Shown here in pieces: positions 43,894 to 56,631 of a DNA stretch of 64,000 bases (the stretch's first letter is position 1; every line of letters starts with the position of its first letter). Below the pieces are notes generated by a model. It was given only the letters and a program-made list of their open reading frames with translations, had not been told where the DNA came from and did no database searches. A program made the position numbers and the translations under genes. This DNA is from Wyeomyia smithii (lineage: Eukaryota; Arthropoda; Insecta; Diptera; Culicidae): NCBI RefSeq assembly GCF_029784165.1, contig NC_073695.1:214468396-214532395 (forward strand). The letters are read 5' to 3'.

Positions 43894-44523
43894 ATTCGAG
43901 ATGCTACATCTAACTACTAGAACGCTTCAAAAGTATCTGTTTTGATGGTCAGCACCGTTAAGTTTCAAAGATTAGATTGTTCATCTTGTGCGGTGAATCG
44001 ATTGTACACAGTAAATAAAAAATCGCACACGCATACATACGTACACATGGAAGGAACATTGAAAACCATGTGATATAACTTCTTACTTGTTTTTTTTTTT
44101 CATTTGTATTAATTGTAATTACATTTTTCGGTACTGTGTAGTAAAACAGGAATGGCCGACAGTTTCTAAAAACAAACGGGTTTTACTGCCATGTGGGCAG
44201 ACACTGAACTCTTATCGTTGACCTTGACCAGTATATAGTGACAGCCCAACCCTCAAAAAGAAAATGTTTTATCCATTTTGTTGAAATTTATAGAATTTGT
44301 TTGTAAATTATATGTTTTGATTGAAATTAGTATTTTCGATGTGATTTGAATAAAAAACATTCTGAGGTGTACTCGTCTTAGGGGTATTTTAACAATCACA
44401 GGAATTAATCCCCATAGCGGTGTATCGACCTGTTTTTCAACGAAATCTATTATTTGTGGAGATAGATTGGATTGGACTCTTCAACTTAAGTGAAAAAAAA
44501 AAAAAAACATTAAGCCTGATAAC
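43894..44523. other. Upstream region of the protease locus
   Basis: AT-rich sequence that would hold the minus-strand promoter. I see no convincing TATA box at the expected distance. The rest is unremarkable. Confidence 0.4.
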
Positions 44524-44627
44524 ATGAGTTTGAGCAGCAGTGTTTTATGACATTCAGCTCACTGGACCACTTTGAGATCTTCAGTTTTATCCAATGATTG
44601 CTATACCTTCCTAAAGAAAGGAAAAAA
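44524..44627 (+). repeat. Dispersed repeat tail, copy 2
   Basis: Diverged match to 8441-8562, in the same orientation, ending in AAAGAAAGGAAAAA. Confidence 0.5.
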
Positions 44628-46961
44628 CGGATATAAGGTGAATAAAATATGAGGTTTTTTTTTCGACCCGCAACCCGCCACCACTTCTGTTGTCCACAAC
44701 TGATTCTGATAGTATCGAACTGCAAACGGCGATAGTGAAAGGAATCGCCCCGAGTCGGATCGTAATACAAAGTGCACGTATTTATCATCGGGTAGAAAAA
44801 TTTCGTGTCCTGTCCAAGAAAAGCGGTGTGCGGTAACACTTCCGGACGTAATCAATTTATCATACACCGAACCGCACGGGAACTCGGCTGCCCTTGTTTT
44901 TTTTCTTCCAGTCTATCGAAGATTGATTTCTTCATAAACCGGAACTTCAGCGGTCGGGGATGTGCGAAAATTGAAACCAAAGCTGAATGGGGCGAACTGG
45001 TGCGGCGGCTGCTTGGAGTGAAAAATGAAGCTGTAAGATTGTATATAGACGAAACATATGCTGCACATTTTCCTGTTCGAACTAATATGGACAATCTTCT
45101 TGAATAGATGATTTTCAGCAAAATATGGTGTCAGGCTGAAGAAGCTGGATCGTTTATTGAACCGGTTGAGCGTGAAGTTGGCAAATTTATGCGTACCATT
45201 CAAATACTTTTTACAAGTTATATTACTACCTAACATGAGTTTATTAGGGTAAAATATCTTTTTTATAAAAGAAATTTTATATCATAGACATACAGAGTAG
45301 TTGAGGTTGAGGATTTAACTATAACTCGACTATTTTAGCTTGATTTGCTAAGTTTGGAATTTACATAGACTGCAACAGACTACAACCCAAACCATTATTT
45401 ACACACATAACATAAACCGGCCACTCATATTAGCAGCACCAGTTCTTGCTGAACGATGCGAGGCATCACAAAGTGGAAGTAAACTATCTCATTAATTTAA
45501 TTATCACCAAAGCCGCAGGCCGGTTCTACCTTGGTTCTCTATATGACAGAGGCCCGGTTTCCGAAAACTGTCAAACAGTACGACCGCAAGAATCACTTTC
45601 GCAGTGAAGCTGATGCCTAGACTGCCATGCACCAGCGGAACCGGCGAAACCGACGCGAGGCTGAATCACCGAAAGCGAAAAGTGCATAATTAACGGATAA
45701 TGTTGAAATAATATTTTGATTTGTCATGCCTAGCAAATTATGCATCCGCCTCCTGGGGGTGTGGCGGTTCTCTTTTAATGGACGGCATGAGCTGCGGATT
45801 AGTTCTCTGTTTTATTTTATGGGGAACAGAGTTGGAGAACTGAATTTTTAATGTTTTATTATTATTTCAACGAAAACGAAATAGAAAATAGTTTTCTATA
45901 ATATTTTGTTTTGCGGCAATGATCGATGAAAATCGATTTCAAAAAAAAGGACGTTTATTGAGGCTAACCATACAATTGGGGTCATTTTCAAATACTTCTC
46001 GTTCTCGTTCAGCACAATTGGCCGCAACATCTTGTGAGGGGGAAAAATGCTTGTTGGTATGCCAACAGTGATTATATTTGTTCATCAAATTGGAAATTAT
46101 TGGGTTGCCATACATAGTTTCGGTAATGACCATCTCCCTGGTCTGAGCTGGACCAACAATATGCACAGTATGTAAGGTGCTCTTGTGCTATGCACAAAAA
46201 ACTTGAATTTTTTAACTCACGTGGCATCTAACGTCTCACCAAGCCGTTGGCAAAGCCGGGTACGAACGACGCTCTTAATCGAAGCGTGGCTTTTTTTTCT
46301 GCCACTGCATCGTCCTCGTCGTCGTGAGCTAAGCCACTTTTTATTCCATTGTTGATTTGCAGAGGACGCATCAAAAATCCTTCGCTAGAGGGAGCGCGAG
46401 CATGATATACGACCCGGGTTGATAGCATGTTGGGCCTAGCTTAGCTGTTGAACCGATGGGAAGGAACCGAGTAAAGATATTCAATTATCGACAACAAAGG
46501 AACAAACAAACTGGAAAAAATGATGCTCTTCCGATGGCGCGTTCTTCTTGCCTAGTATAGCACTGCCTATGGTGTCCAATTCACGGGACGGGCACCTACT
46601 AGAATAAACAGTGTGTTCTTTTGCAAAAACTTTTGTCGTTTTCCATAACTTTTGGTTCGATGCGTTTTGGGTGTGTGCGAATGATACAACAGAATCAACA
46701 AAAAATGGTATTTCATTGGTTAAGGAATCGTCATTCGGCTTTTTGCGTTTCGATTCCATTTATGATGCAAAATTAAACTTTTATTACACTTGCTTTAGTA
46801 TCATAAGATAATGTTATTCGATCAAACTAGGTGTCATATGTATGTGTCATACATCAGATTGGTAAAACGCGACTGTATATGATTCGGGAGAAAGTTTGCT
46901 GATAGTTTCACAAGGAACATTTAACCCAGCCAACCTGCATCAGAACCACGAGAAACATTCA
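44628..46961. other. Unassigned DNA with several unrecognised frames
   Basis: A plus-strand frame at 44805-45107 ends in AEWGELVRRLLGVKNEAVRL. Three successive minus-strand frames (46759-46481, 46428-46228, 46166-45939) have non-repetitive composition. None carries a domain I recognise, and convincing splice links were not found. They could be exons of an unknown gene or remnants of an unfamiliar element. Confidence 0.3.
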
Positions 46962-46963
46962 TA

Positions 46964-48204
46964 GGGTAAATTAATTGGGTGAATGAATCCTTAACCCCTT
47001 CAGAAAGATGTCACAAACTCTATTTCACTTTAACATGTTCAGTCGTGTTTAAAATGCTATCGAATCAAGAGCTGGGTGCTCAAAATTATCTTCGATGAAT
47101 CACATCTTTCAGTGAACCACTCTTACGAAAACCTGTTTATTCTATTGATACAGTGGACCACCCGCCAGATTAACTCAATTTATGCGAAAACTCGAGGGAT
47201 TTTTTGACAACTTCCATCGGGAAACATCTTATCCAGTCAATCTGGTTCATGTACTTTTATAATTTATAAATCGTAAATCGTTAAGAGAAATTGAGTTAAA
47301 GGACCATCCATTAATGATGTCACGCGTTTAGGAGGGGGGGGGGGGTTCAATTATTGTGACATTTTGTGACATATGGGGGAGGGGGGGTTAGCTTGAGTGT
47401 GAAATCACATTTAAACTCAAAAAAAAAAATTAAAAAGTCACATACCTAATCACAGAGTTCAACTCAAAACTATTTATGATATTGGCATCATTCATTTATA
47501 GTTCTACGATCCCTTTTTTGGCTTAAGATTTGCTTTAGATAAAATAAATGACAATTTACCAAAAAAAAAATGACAATTTATTATTTAATTCTGTTTTACC
47601 GTGCATGTTCGTTTATGAATGACAGCGCAATTTCATTAATTTTTAGTGTCTCTCAATCAAATCCATTCCAAAATTGTGACAGAACGTAAATTAAAATGCT
47701 TGGCTATTGTAACATGTGGAGAATATTTGGATTGCGAATTGATTGAAGAAGAGGTACTAAATATTGATGGTCTTTCAAAAATCAGCAATGATGCTGCAGT
47801 TACTGTATCGGCTTTCTATGTCATCGATATGCGACTCCATCAAAAGCATCCTTGGACTTAGAACTAAACGCCTTTTCTAGTTATCTTCTATAATCTTCTT
47901 TTCCTTTTAGTTTCAGTTTTTCTTTCAGTAAAATCGTTCTTATTAAGAAAAAATGCATTCCTAACAAATTTCTCGATTTTCGATCAATTATTACCAAAAA
48001 AGGGGGACGGGGGGTGGGGGTTTAAAAACGTGACGTAATTAAGGGGGGGGGTCAAGGAAGTTGTGACCGCTTGTGACAAGGGGGAGGGGGGGAGTTAATT
48101 TTTTCCAAATTTTGCGTGACATCATTAATGGATCGTCCCTAATCTGACAGGTGGTTCACTATAGGTTAAAAAAGGAAAGCGGTCCACTGTAGATTAATTT
48201 ACCC
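46964..48204. mobile_element. Outer TA-flanked element carrying a nested insertion
   Basis: GGGTAAATTAAT at 46964 and ATTAATTTACCC ending at 48204 are inverse, and TA flanks both (46962-46963, 48205-48206). Subterminal AGTGGACCACC (about 47154) and GGTGG.TCACT / GGTCCACTGT (about 48151 and 48181) extend the symmetry. The middle is occupied by a separate element (47300-48140). Confidence 0.65.
47300..48140. mobile_element. Nested 840-bp inverted-repeat element with G-rich subterminal tracts
   Basis: The left end (A)GGACCATCCATTAATGATG pairs with the right end CATCATTAATGGATCGTCC. Just inside each end lie G runs of 8-13 and repeated TTGTGACA motifs. A 71-residue frame at 47646-47861 (KLKCLAIVTCGEYLDCELIE) in the middle is unrecognised. 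The unit is non-autonomous. Confidence 0.72.
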
Positions 48205-48821
48205 TAAATTCCGATTCTGAGTTTATCTGACGAGTGAGGAATCATTTAAAAAGGAGTCAGTGAATTGTTCTAAACAAAATGAGGAGCATTTTTTTGTTCG
48301 GGGTCTTTGTTTGTTTTGAAATTGCATTTGAAAAAAATTGAACAGAAAAAATTACAAAAAAAAATCGATTTTCTCTTTCGATTCAAACAAGAGCCACATG
48401 ATTTTTTGGTCAACACTCTGCAAAAAATAATGGAGGAATTCGATGAATGGTCTCGCGATGACAATAAAGTTTAAAAATAAATTTGAATTAAAATGATGAA
48501 CATGAAACTAAAAGAATTACTTACTTCATTTGTTTCAACAAAACTAAGCAACCGTCATCTCCATATGTTTTTTAACTTGTTTGATCCTTTTCTTGAAACT
48601 TAGTGAAATAGTCAAGAGAAAATTTAGTTTTTTCAGTTAGTTTCCAAACGGTGCATCTGGAATTGATATCAAAACAAAGCTCTTTAGTTGCTTTATAAAA
48701 TGCTATTTTCGGTTTCTGTGCCTTTTTCTGTAGATAAAACAGCACCTAAAAAATCGCTAAATCTTTTCCAAAAAAAAAAATTTTTTTTTTCGTAACGGCC
48801 GGCGGAATTTAAAACTTACAG
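48205..48821. other. Spacer, no gene
   Basis: AT-rich DNA with short incidental frames only. Confidence 0.45.
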
Positions 48822-49250
48822 GGTGTTCAATAAGTTCGAATACAACTTTTCTTCGTTGTGTAGGTACGCACCTACGATTTTTTCGTCCCACAAAAACATC
48901 CTGGGGTTCCAGAGTACCGCGTCGGTGATAGTTTAGTGGACATATCCAGGCGTGGGAAGCTCTCATTAGTGTTTATCAAGAAAAACGTGAAAATCAACGC
49001 GCTCTATAAAACCGAGGCTCTAGAGAAGGTTTTGGGCCCGGCACTCCAGGAATTCTACGGAAAGGATCATTGGTGTCGTGAGAATTTGACTGAATTTTTT
49101 GGTTAACTCTTTGTGGTCTCCCAGCTCCTCGAACCTGAATTCATGAGACTTTTACGGAAAGCAGAGTGCACATGAATGAGCACTATGGAGCAATTTGTGA
49201 AGCTCATTTCACTGAACTGGGACGAGGAAAAACCGCTGATTGACAAAACA
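48822..49250 (+). pseudogene. Mariner transposase relic with 5' terminal repeat
   Basis: CAGGGTGTTCAATAAGTTCG at about 48820 resembles a mariner terminal inverted repeat. Then VFIKKNVKINALYKTEALEK, VLGPALQEFYGKDHW and, after frameshifts, SMEQFVKLISLNWDEE-like text (STMEQFVKL) match the middle and C-terminal parts of a mariner transposase. The N-terminal DNA-binding half and the right terminal repeat are missing. Confidence 0.7.
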
Positions 49251-49604
49251 GTTAATTGATCTAAATTTATATACTTCTTATACTTTCGTTGTTTGACTCA
49301 ATTTGAGATCCACCATTCTCACTCAACATAAAATATATAATACCGAACACTCCGTGCTTAACCAAAACAAATAACTAAAAATTTCGAGCGACATCCCAAT
49401 TTCTAATAAATTATAGCAAGTGCTAGAGTTTGAACACTAGCAGCGAAATCAGCTTGCTTAAGACAAGTCGTTCAGAAGGAACTTACATCATTTGGACTCA
49501 ACGGAAAATGGTCAGCGAATCTGAAGCGATTGTTTGACGACTTAAGGACCCTGAAACCTACTTCGACGGACAGTAAGCGTGTGTTCTCCTCTTTACAAAT
49601 ATTC
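49251..49604. other. Spacer, no gene
   Basis: No recognised feature. Confidence 0.45.
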
Positions 49605-50290
49605 GCAACAAAAACCGAACAGAATCAGAAGATTGCTTTCATCTCACTGGCACAATAATGCGATTAGCATCACATCCGATATTAAATTGAACAATAAATT
49701 GTTCTATTGAGGACAAATTAATTACTTAATTGAAAATTTTTAAGCCTCAACTATGCAAACACTGTACTATTGAAAATTATGTTGAAACGTGGATTTTGAT
49801 TGATCTGATTGGTCGTTTAATGCTCGCTTTCCCTAACACGGTCTACAAAATATCATATAGTTAAGAGGGAGTGCACTATTATTCTGCTCAAACCAATTAT
49901 TTTACTAGTGGATTGCCACTAGGATGGTCACTAGGATGATCCTAAATAAGTAGCAGCTGGTAGTAGCAGCAGTAACGGGTAGTGGTAGTAGCGTCAGCGG
50001 TAGGTGCAATGGCACTACTTCTTACTCCAGTTAAAAGCTAACTTTGTGCGACAGCGGCAGCATCAGATAGGTGCATTGTGCAACATTTTCTCCTGTAAAA
50101 ACCTCTGTTGTATTTTGGACACAAAAGTTTTTGGATTACTGGCTTTCAAATCCAGTCGATCGTCAAATTTTCATTTTAAAATTATTCGCATTGTCGGGAT
50201 AACACAGAGGTGCAGCCAGCATCATATCCGATTTCAAATTAAACAGCAAACTGTCCTTTTTAGGACCAAACAAATGAATTGAATATTTGA
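49605..50290 (+). repeat. Dispersed repeat with GTAGCAG-type core, copy 1
   Basis: Shared with 58440-58890: TTGAAAATT.TGTTG, TTGGTCGTT.A.TGCT.GCTTTCCC, a GTAGCAG/GTAGTAG trinucleotide-rich core and GTAGGTGCA.TGG followed by GTATTTTGG.CACA. Within this copy CATCACATCCGAT...AAATTGAACA (49670) is repeated at about 50220, so part of it is directly duplicated. Confidence 0.6.
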
Positions 50291-51831
50291 TATTTTAACC
50301 TTTTACGCTAGAAAAGAGAAATAATATGTTATCTGCCTGCACTCTTACCAGGGTTGCTAATAACATTAATGAATAATGTTGAAAATAAAACTGGAGAAAA
50401 ACTGGATCCTTGATATAAGAGAAACAAAACTACCATGTGAGAATTTGGCTTATTTATGCGCCTAAAATTAGTCACGCGCCTTAGTCTACCTTATTAGACT
50501 ACAGATTTCAATGGCTTTTGAAAAGATGGCTTTATCCATTATTCGAAACTTTTCTTTTACATTTTCTTTAATAATTTTTCTAAATTCTATGTTAGGTCAT
50601 GTTGCTATTAATTTGGCTGAGTTTCATGCCAGCAGCAGACGGAAAGGGGGAAATCAATGAAATCTTTATTCCTTCCTGAAGAATTTTTACAGATAAATTA
50701 TGTCACATTGTTTACTTGAGAAAATATTTTTATGATATACAAAAACCAACAGGAACTTGGGTTGATGAAAAATATGGATAAAACTGGCAAAACTATACAA
50801 AATATGATTTTATGATTCAACTGTTTGGCTGGATGGCTCGAAAAAAAACTGGAACATTGTCATCTCTGACTCTTACTGCTGAAACTTGTTTGCGCTGCAT
50901 AGTGTTTGTTCCATTTCTGTTCAGGAATGTCGTATTCACATGTGCAAATTGAAATTCGGTAGCAACTTCAACTCCTCTTTTGTACAAAATTTCAAAAATA
51001 TTCAGTACAGGTATTGTAACAAGCAACCTTATGTATTTCTACGCAACCTTTCGGTCGTGGCTTTGCATACAACTCTTCTGTTTTGTGAATCGTTTTTCAA
51101 ACAAATTGAAAACAAAATGAAAACTATTTTTAGTTACATTTTATCAATAAAGTTAATTCCAAATTTCATATTAGTAAATTTTTTTTTTACATTTCCGGGA
51201 TCCCGGAGTATACCCGGGCAATGAGATTTTTATTCCCGTTTCCCGGGAAAATTGTTTTTGGGGTTATTGCAAACCCAGCTCAAACCAGGAATATTTTGGA
51301 CCCTTCTCAAAACAGGGATTTTTTTTTTATTTTAGTTGACGTGGTGAGCCTCCATCGTTATTACCGGAAGCCTTTTCAAAGCAAAAGAGACACGGGGAAA
51401 CGGCCATAAGTTTACTAATAAATAATATTTTTTCAAAACAAATACTTTTGACCTTGAAAAACTGTAATGCTGAAACACTACAACATAAATTTAATAGTTT
51501 AATTGCAAAAAAAACCAAGCTTTCCTTAAAAAATTTAGTTCTTTGTTCAAATAAACCAAACCCAACAGCATTTCCACTACCTGGTGGTCTGAACCGGTAC
51601 CAATTAGGAATTAACCAATTGTGCTTCTCTAATCAAACGGCTGAGAATAAACCGGAAATAGCTAAATGAAGACGGGGAAACATACCTTCCCTCTTCCCAT
51701 CTGTTTGCAAGGACGTGGTCAGCGTCGTTCAAAATATTGCATCACTAAAACTTGTATAACACTGGGGAACACAGGTTTTGCCCTCGAGCTCAAACTGGAA
51801 CAAATGAAAGATTATAGCCCTTTAACCATTC
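50291..51831. other. Unassigned DNA with a foldback-family scrap
   Basis: No gene was recognised. Near 51392-51475, GGGGAAACGGCCATAA and CTGTAATGCTGAAA correspond to 9800-9895 (GGGGAAACGGCCATTA, CTGTAATTTCAGAAA), so a piece of the secondary foldback family lies here. A CCCGGGATCC-type palindromic patch sits near 51195-51220. Confidence 0.4.
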
Positions 51832-52605
51832 CACAATGGTCCAGGAACCTAAATTGGGGGGAAATTTGGGTCTAGAGCTCTCTAGCAATATTTTAGAGAA
51901 AAACTTTCTTCTACAAAGTTTTTACCTATGATCAAGCGTTTATTGAAAAATTATCAAAAATTTGGGTGACCAAAATTTCGATGCAATCATGTATCTAACT
52001 TTTTTATCTTTGTGGACAGAAGAAAATCTTGTTCTACAATGTTATAGCTCCATTAATTTTAAGTAACTTTGTAAAAACAAGTTTTTCTCTATCTTTGAAA
52101 ACAAACGATTTATATTGAAAAAACATATTTTGCGCTCTAACTTCTTTATTTCAAGTTTCACCTTAAAACTGTCTTTAAACGACTTTTAGAGCTTTTTAAG
52201 AGAAAGAGTATTGCAAACTGATATCGTAAATATCTCAATTCTCCTCAAAGTTATTAATGTTTCTCATAAAAAAATATGCGTTCTTCATTTGTTTGTCATT
52301 CTTTTTGGGGCAAACATAAAAATATCTCTTGGTCTCTTTTTGAAGATATACTTGACTGTAGAGGGAGGAGTTTTAAAAAATATGTTATTTTTTAAATTTG
52401 AGTAAATCCAATTTAAAAACATGACAAAAATTTCAATAATTTTATACATTATGCATATAAAAGCACGCAGATTTATTTTTCGGCATTTATATTTTGGCAT
52501 TTCTTATAACTAGAAGTAGTTACCTTTCATTTGATCTAAAAAAAAAAATGAAAATCGATCTCTAGACCTAAATTTCCTCCTACATTTGGTTTCTAAACCA
52601 TTGTG
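51832..52605. mobile_element. 774-bp inverted-repeat element
   Basis: The left end CACAATGGTCCAGGAACCTA and the right end (inverse of CACAATGGTTTAGAAACCAA) pair. The arms extend through AAATTTGGGTCTAGAG at 51864-51880 and CTCTAGACCTAAATTT near 52560. The interior is AT-rich and non-coding. Target duplication is unclear. Confidence 0.7.
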
Positions 52606-52668
52606 CATTTTTTCAGAGAATTAAATGAGTTTTCACGTAAGAAAATCTAGAAGCGATGAACCCAACGG

Positions 52669-53881
52669 ACACTGTTTCCATAGCTGCAAAATCATGATCA
52701 AAATTATTTTGACCCAAAAAATTTGATTTTCGAGTCGCAATGAGTTCAGTAAAGTATTCTCCATATAATAAAAGCTGCAATTTTGTGATTAATCCACCTA
52801 AGAGTGAGAAACGAATTTAACTTTTCTCATTTTGAAATATGAAAATCCATTTTGTTTGGCAAAGTTGTAGCATATTTTATAACAAACAACTCTGTAGAAG
52901 GCATCATACTTTTATCTCCCTATTTAAATTTACCTTTGTGGAGTTTTATATAGACCACCCCTAAAAATCATTTGTTTTCAATTTAACTTTTTCAGTGGTT
53001 TTCTACAATTTTTATGGTCTATACTATTGTTTGTACTAATGAAACAAACAATTTTTTCGGAGGAAGTTTATTTTTATTTCACATATATCTTTGGTTATTG
53101 ACGATTTTAACTTATATAATGCACTTATACACACTATCAATAACACTTGTATTGTAATTTTCGAAAAATTTCCAAAGCTATACAATGTTGTTTACTGTAA
53201 TAAAACACACAAGTTTACCGTAGAAAGTTTATTTTTATTTCTTATATTTGTTTAGTTATTGCTGATTTTTATTAAAATAATGCACTAAATTACATACAGA
53301 TATCTACACAGAAGTAAGACAGGAGACTGCGACAGATAAATGCCTGTATCTGGATTAAATGATGTTTTACCCATACTTCAATATAGAAATGGTGTTGTCT
53401 ACAGATATTTGCAGATTTTGTAGATATCTGTTAGCAAATTAGTGCATTGTTTCAATAAAGATCAGCAATAATCCAAGAAATATGGGAGATAAAATTGAAC
53501 TTTCTTTGATGAAATTGTTCGTTTCGTTATAGCAAACAACATTGAAAAATTGTAGAAAATCATCACTGAATATTATATTAAAAAAAGGGTTTTTAGTGGC
53601 AATCTTAGAAAGCTTCACAAAAGTCTATTCAAATAGGCAGATAGAAGTATGGTGTCTTTGACAAAGTTGTTTCTTATCAAATGGGCTACAACTTGCTGAA
53701 CAAAGTGGATTCTTATATGCAAAAATGAGAAAAAGCAAAAATTCCTTTCCAAATTTTAGGCAGGTCAATAATATGGAAATTAATTGATAGATTAACTGTG
53801 CTGAAGGTACTACGGTTAATGAATTACTTTTTTCGGGTCCAAATCATTTTGATCACGGTTTTGCAGCTTTGGAAACAGTGT
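52669..53881. mobile_element. 1.2-kb foldback element
   Basis: ACACTGTTTCC.TAGCTGCAAA at 52669 is the inverse of TTTGCAGCTTTGGAAACAGTGT ending at 53881. Pairing continues inward (GGGTCAAAATAATTTTGATCA, GGCAAAGTTGTAG, CCACCCCTAAAAA) to CAGATATCTACA (53300-53311) and TGTAGATATCTG (53418-53429). The left arm is about 180 bp longer. A TTTATTTTTATTT...TTATTG...ATAATGCACT unit is tandemly duplicated there (about 53068 and 53227). Confidence 0.82.
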
Positions 53882-56631
53882 GCGGCGAGCAATAGTTTGT
53901 AGCCTTTTAATGTACTTTGGTATTTACTGGGTGCACCAAAATTCACAGTTGGTTGCAAATCTACAATCTTTTATTTTTTCCAGTTTGAGTTTTAAGGTAG
54001 TTTTGTTTTGTTTGATGTTTCAAGATTTTGCATTTTCCTCATAGTTTGGTGGTATATAACCCTTCATAGGTAACTCTGGAACTGAACACCATTTACAATA
54101 ACGCGACGTTTTCCACAAGGAAATCTTTTTTTTCTTCTTTTTTGTTTTTATTAGATGATCCTCAAAACCGGATGGCGCTACAACGAAAAAAGAAACTGTG
54201 TATTTTTCCCTTCCTTCGTTTCGGCGTTGAATTTGATTTTCGGCTCGTCTTAGAGTATTTAAAACGGTTACGAATAAATCATAGTATATTGACATGCAGT
54301 TTTGAACCTCTAGTAGAAGAATGCTGATGCTCTTGTCCTTAATTTTCTATAGCCCCAATGTGTTCATTGTCAGCAGGTGTAATTAATTGATGCTGGAATA
54401 TTGCCCGTCAATGTAAACTACATGTTGGATCACTCCTGCTGATGATTTTAGTAGACAAAATTCACATCAGATATTGCACCTCTCTCATAAAACTAATTTT
54501 GAGCCAGTTGAGTGACATTTTTGGAATAGTAGCAATGAAATACCGAAAAGTGAATGGCTTGAAAACAATCGTAACCGCTCGAGATTGGTTTGTCCAAATT
54601 GGAACCCATGACCTCAGTCGGGCAAGATAGTATCATCTCACCTTGGCAGAGTAATTGACTTTGCAAGGGGTGTGCTGTGTGTGACCGTGTACGTGATTGC
54701 ATGTGAGTAATGGTGGCCCGTGTGCATAAGCTAGATCGGTTCAAGTAGATATAACGATAACTCCCGGAATGAGAATAATGTCACTCCCAGCGGGGGGAAG
54801 TACTAAATTATGGAGCTCCGACGCCAGCAAGTGGCAGACATTGAGGTGTTATGAGATCGATACCACGCACACACACAGTCTTGTTCGCAGCACAAACGAA
54901 TGACAGGTAGATCGACAGTGGGTTTGAGTTGGTAATGGAGACCAGATTGGGCAGCGATAGATTGTCAACTGCTGGATAAAGCTCTGGCAGCTTGAAAAAT
55001 GATGCCCTGTCAAAATATTACGCCAGTAGCAAATTAACAACAAATCAACATTACCATGATAAGGATCAAGTCTATTGTCGAAAAACGTTGCGATACTGTT
55101 TGTTGGTGGATAGGGTGAATGTTCTTATGTTTGTGCTAGAGGTTTGCGCAGCCTTTTAAAACGGCCTAGAACTTTTGGACTTACACCCTATGCCAATCAG
55201 ATCTGGTCATGGGAATTTGCTACCAACGGAGATATTGTGCCCGACCTTATCTTGTCGCTCAATTTTCCTGACAACGGATTAGTGCCCTTCAGTCATATAT
55301 TTGTTGTTCGGATTCGAACACAAATATCTAAACCCTATTTTGCCTGTACATAATTTGGCTCTATCAGCAGGTTCGGCTTTGACTGTTAACCATGGCAAAG
55401 CTAAAAGAGAGAAAGAAAAAAGAAACAACCGCTGGAATACGGTATTCCATTTTTCGTTCCATTACGTACTACGCCATGTAACAGCAAGCGAAGATTTGAA
55501 CATGAAATATTTTGCTCCGAAAGGCAATTCACCAATGAAATGATACATCCAATTTTTCAAACTTGTACGCTTTTCTGCTCAGATGTGTTTTGATGCATCG
55601 AGAAGCGATATGGTACGGGTACGTAGGGTTGTATCCCTGATGTATGTATTCAGTTTAAATTTGATTGAAAAATGCAGAGTTCTAGACCAATTTGGAGTTT
55701 TATTTCACTGTAAAATCAAACTTGTCAATAATATATTCAAACAAAACTGATTGACGCGTTCATACAACCCTTCAAGCATTCATATGTTAGAGTTGAATGG
55801 TTAAGGATTGCACAAAATAATTCATTGGAAAAGACGTTCACTGGCGAGCATCGTGGTGAGGTGAAAAGAAAGAAAAAAGGTCGAATCAATAACTTGGTTG
55901 CACTTGAAGATAGATTCAAATAGTAGAAAGCATATTGTACGATGCTAGTCGGAAATTGGTTTCCAGTGTCCGATTTGTATCAGAAATAAAATTGGATGTC
56001 AAAACAGGAATAATAGTATTAATCAAACTAGATTGAAATCTAATGTTTTCTAAGTCTATTTCACTACTGTTCTCAACGATTAGAGTAGTTATGACATAAT
56101 TGATCCATTGCAGGTTTTGCTCAGTCCGGAATTATACACTTCTATGAACTACTTCGTTGTTTTTTGCCAAGGACTCTTTACACTATGGCATTGTATTTGT
56201 CCAACAGTGTTATGCAATTAAGTACGGTAAAGTGTCCCTAATCGCCAAATCGCTCAGCAATGGGCTTCCATTTCATATTTGCGAACCCTCTCGTCTGGAT
56301 ATTAGCCACCGTTGGTCATGGCTAACGCAAGACAATGTTCGTATTTCAACTCCGACAAAAACTGAGCATTACTTTCATCAATTGCATAATTTTGCTTTCA
56401 GCTGCTGTCACTTACTGGCACGGTGGCGATCGGTGCCAATAGAGGAGATTTCACAGATAGGCGTGTAATGCATTTGCACAATTTCTCCAGCGGGAAGCAA
56501 AAGGTGGAGGCCCACCGTTGCCCTGGCAGTTTTGCTTCACCTTGCGCTGGCTGAAGCGATCTGATTTAATTACCAATAACCATGAAATCTTTACCATTAC
56601 GTGAAATGATTTTGCTTTCTTTAGTTGTGCT
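53882..56631. other. Unassigned DNA upstream of the His-rich gene
   Basis: No protein family was recognised. A minus-strand frame at 54020-54295 and a plus-strand frame at 56157-56468 lack domains. The 56400-56630 portion probably contains the promoter-proximal sequence of the gene starting at 56722. Confidence 0.4.

Noticed and set aside
54020..54295. Minus-strand frame with CKWC and poly-Lys, possibly THAP-like
   Set aside because: The cysteine-histidine spacing of a THAP finger is not met, and the lysine run comes from a T-tract.
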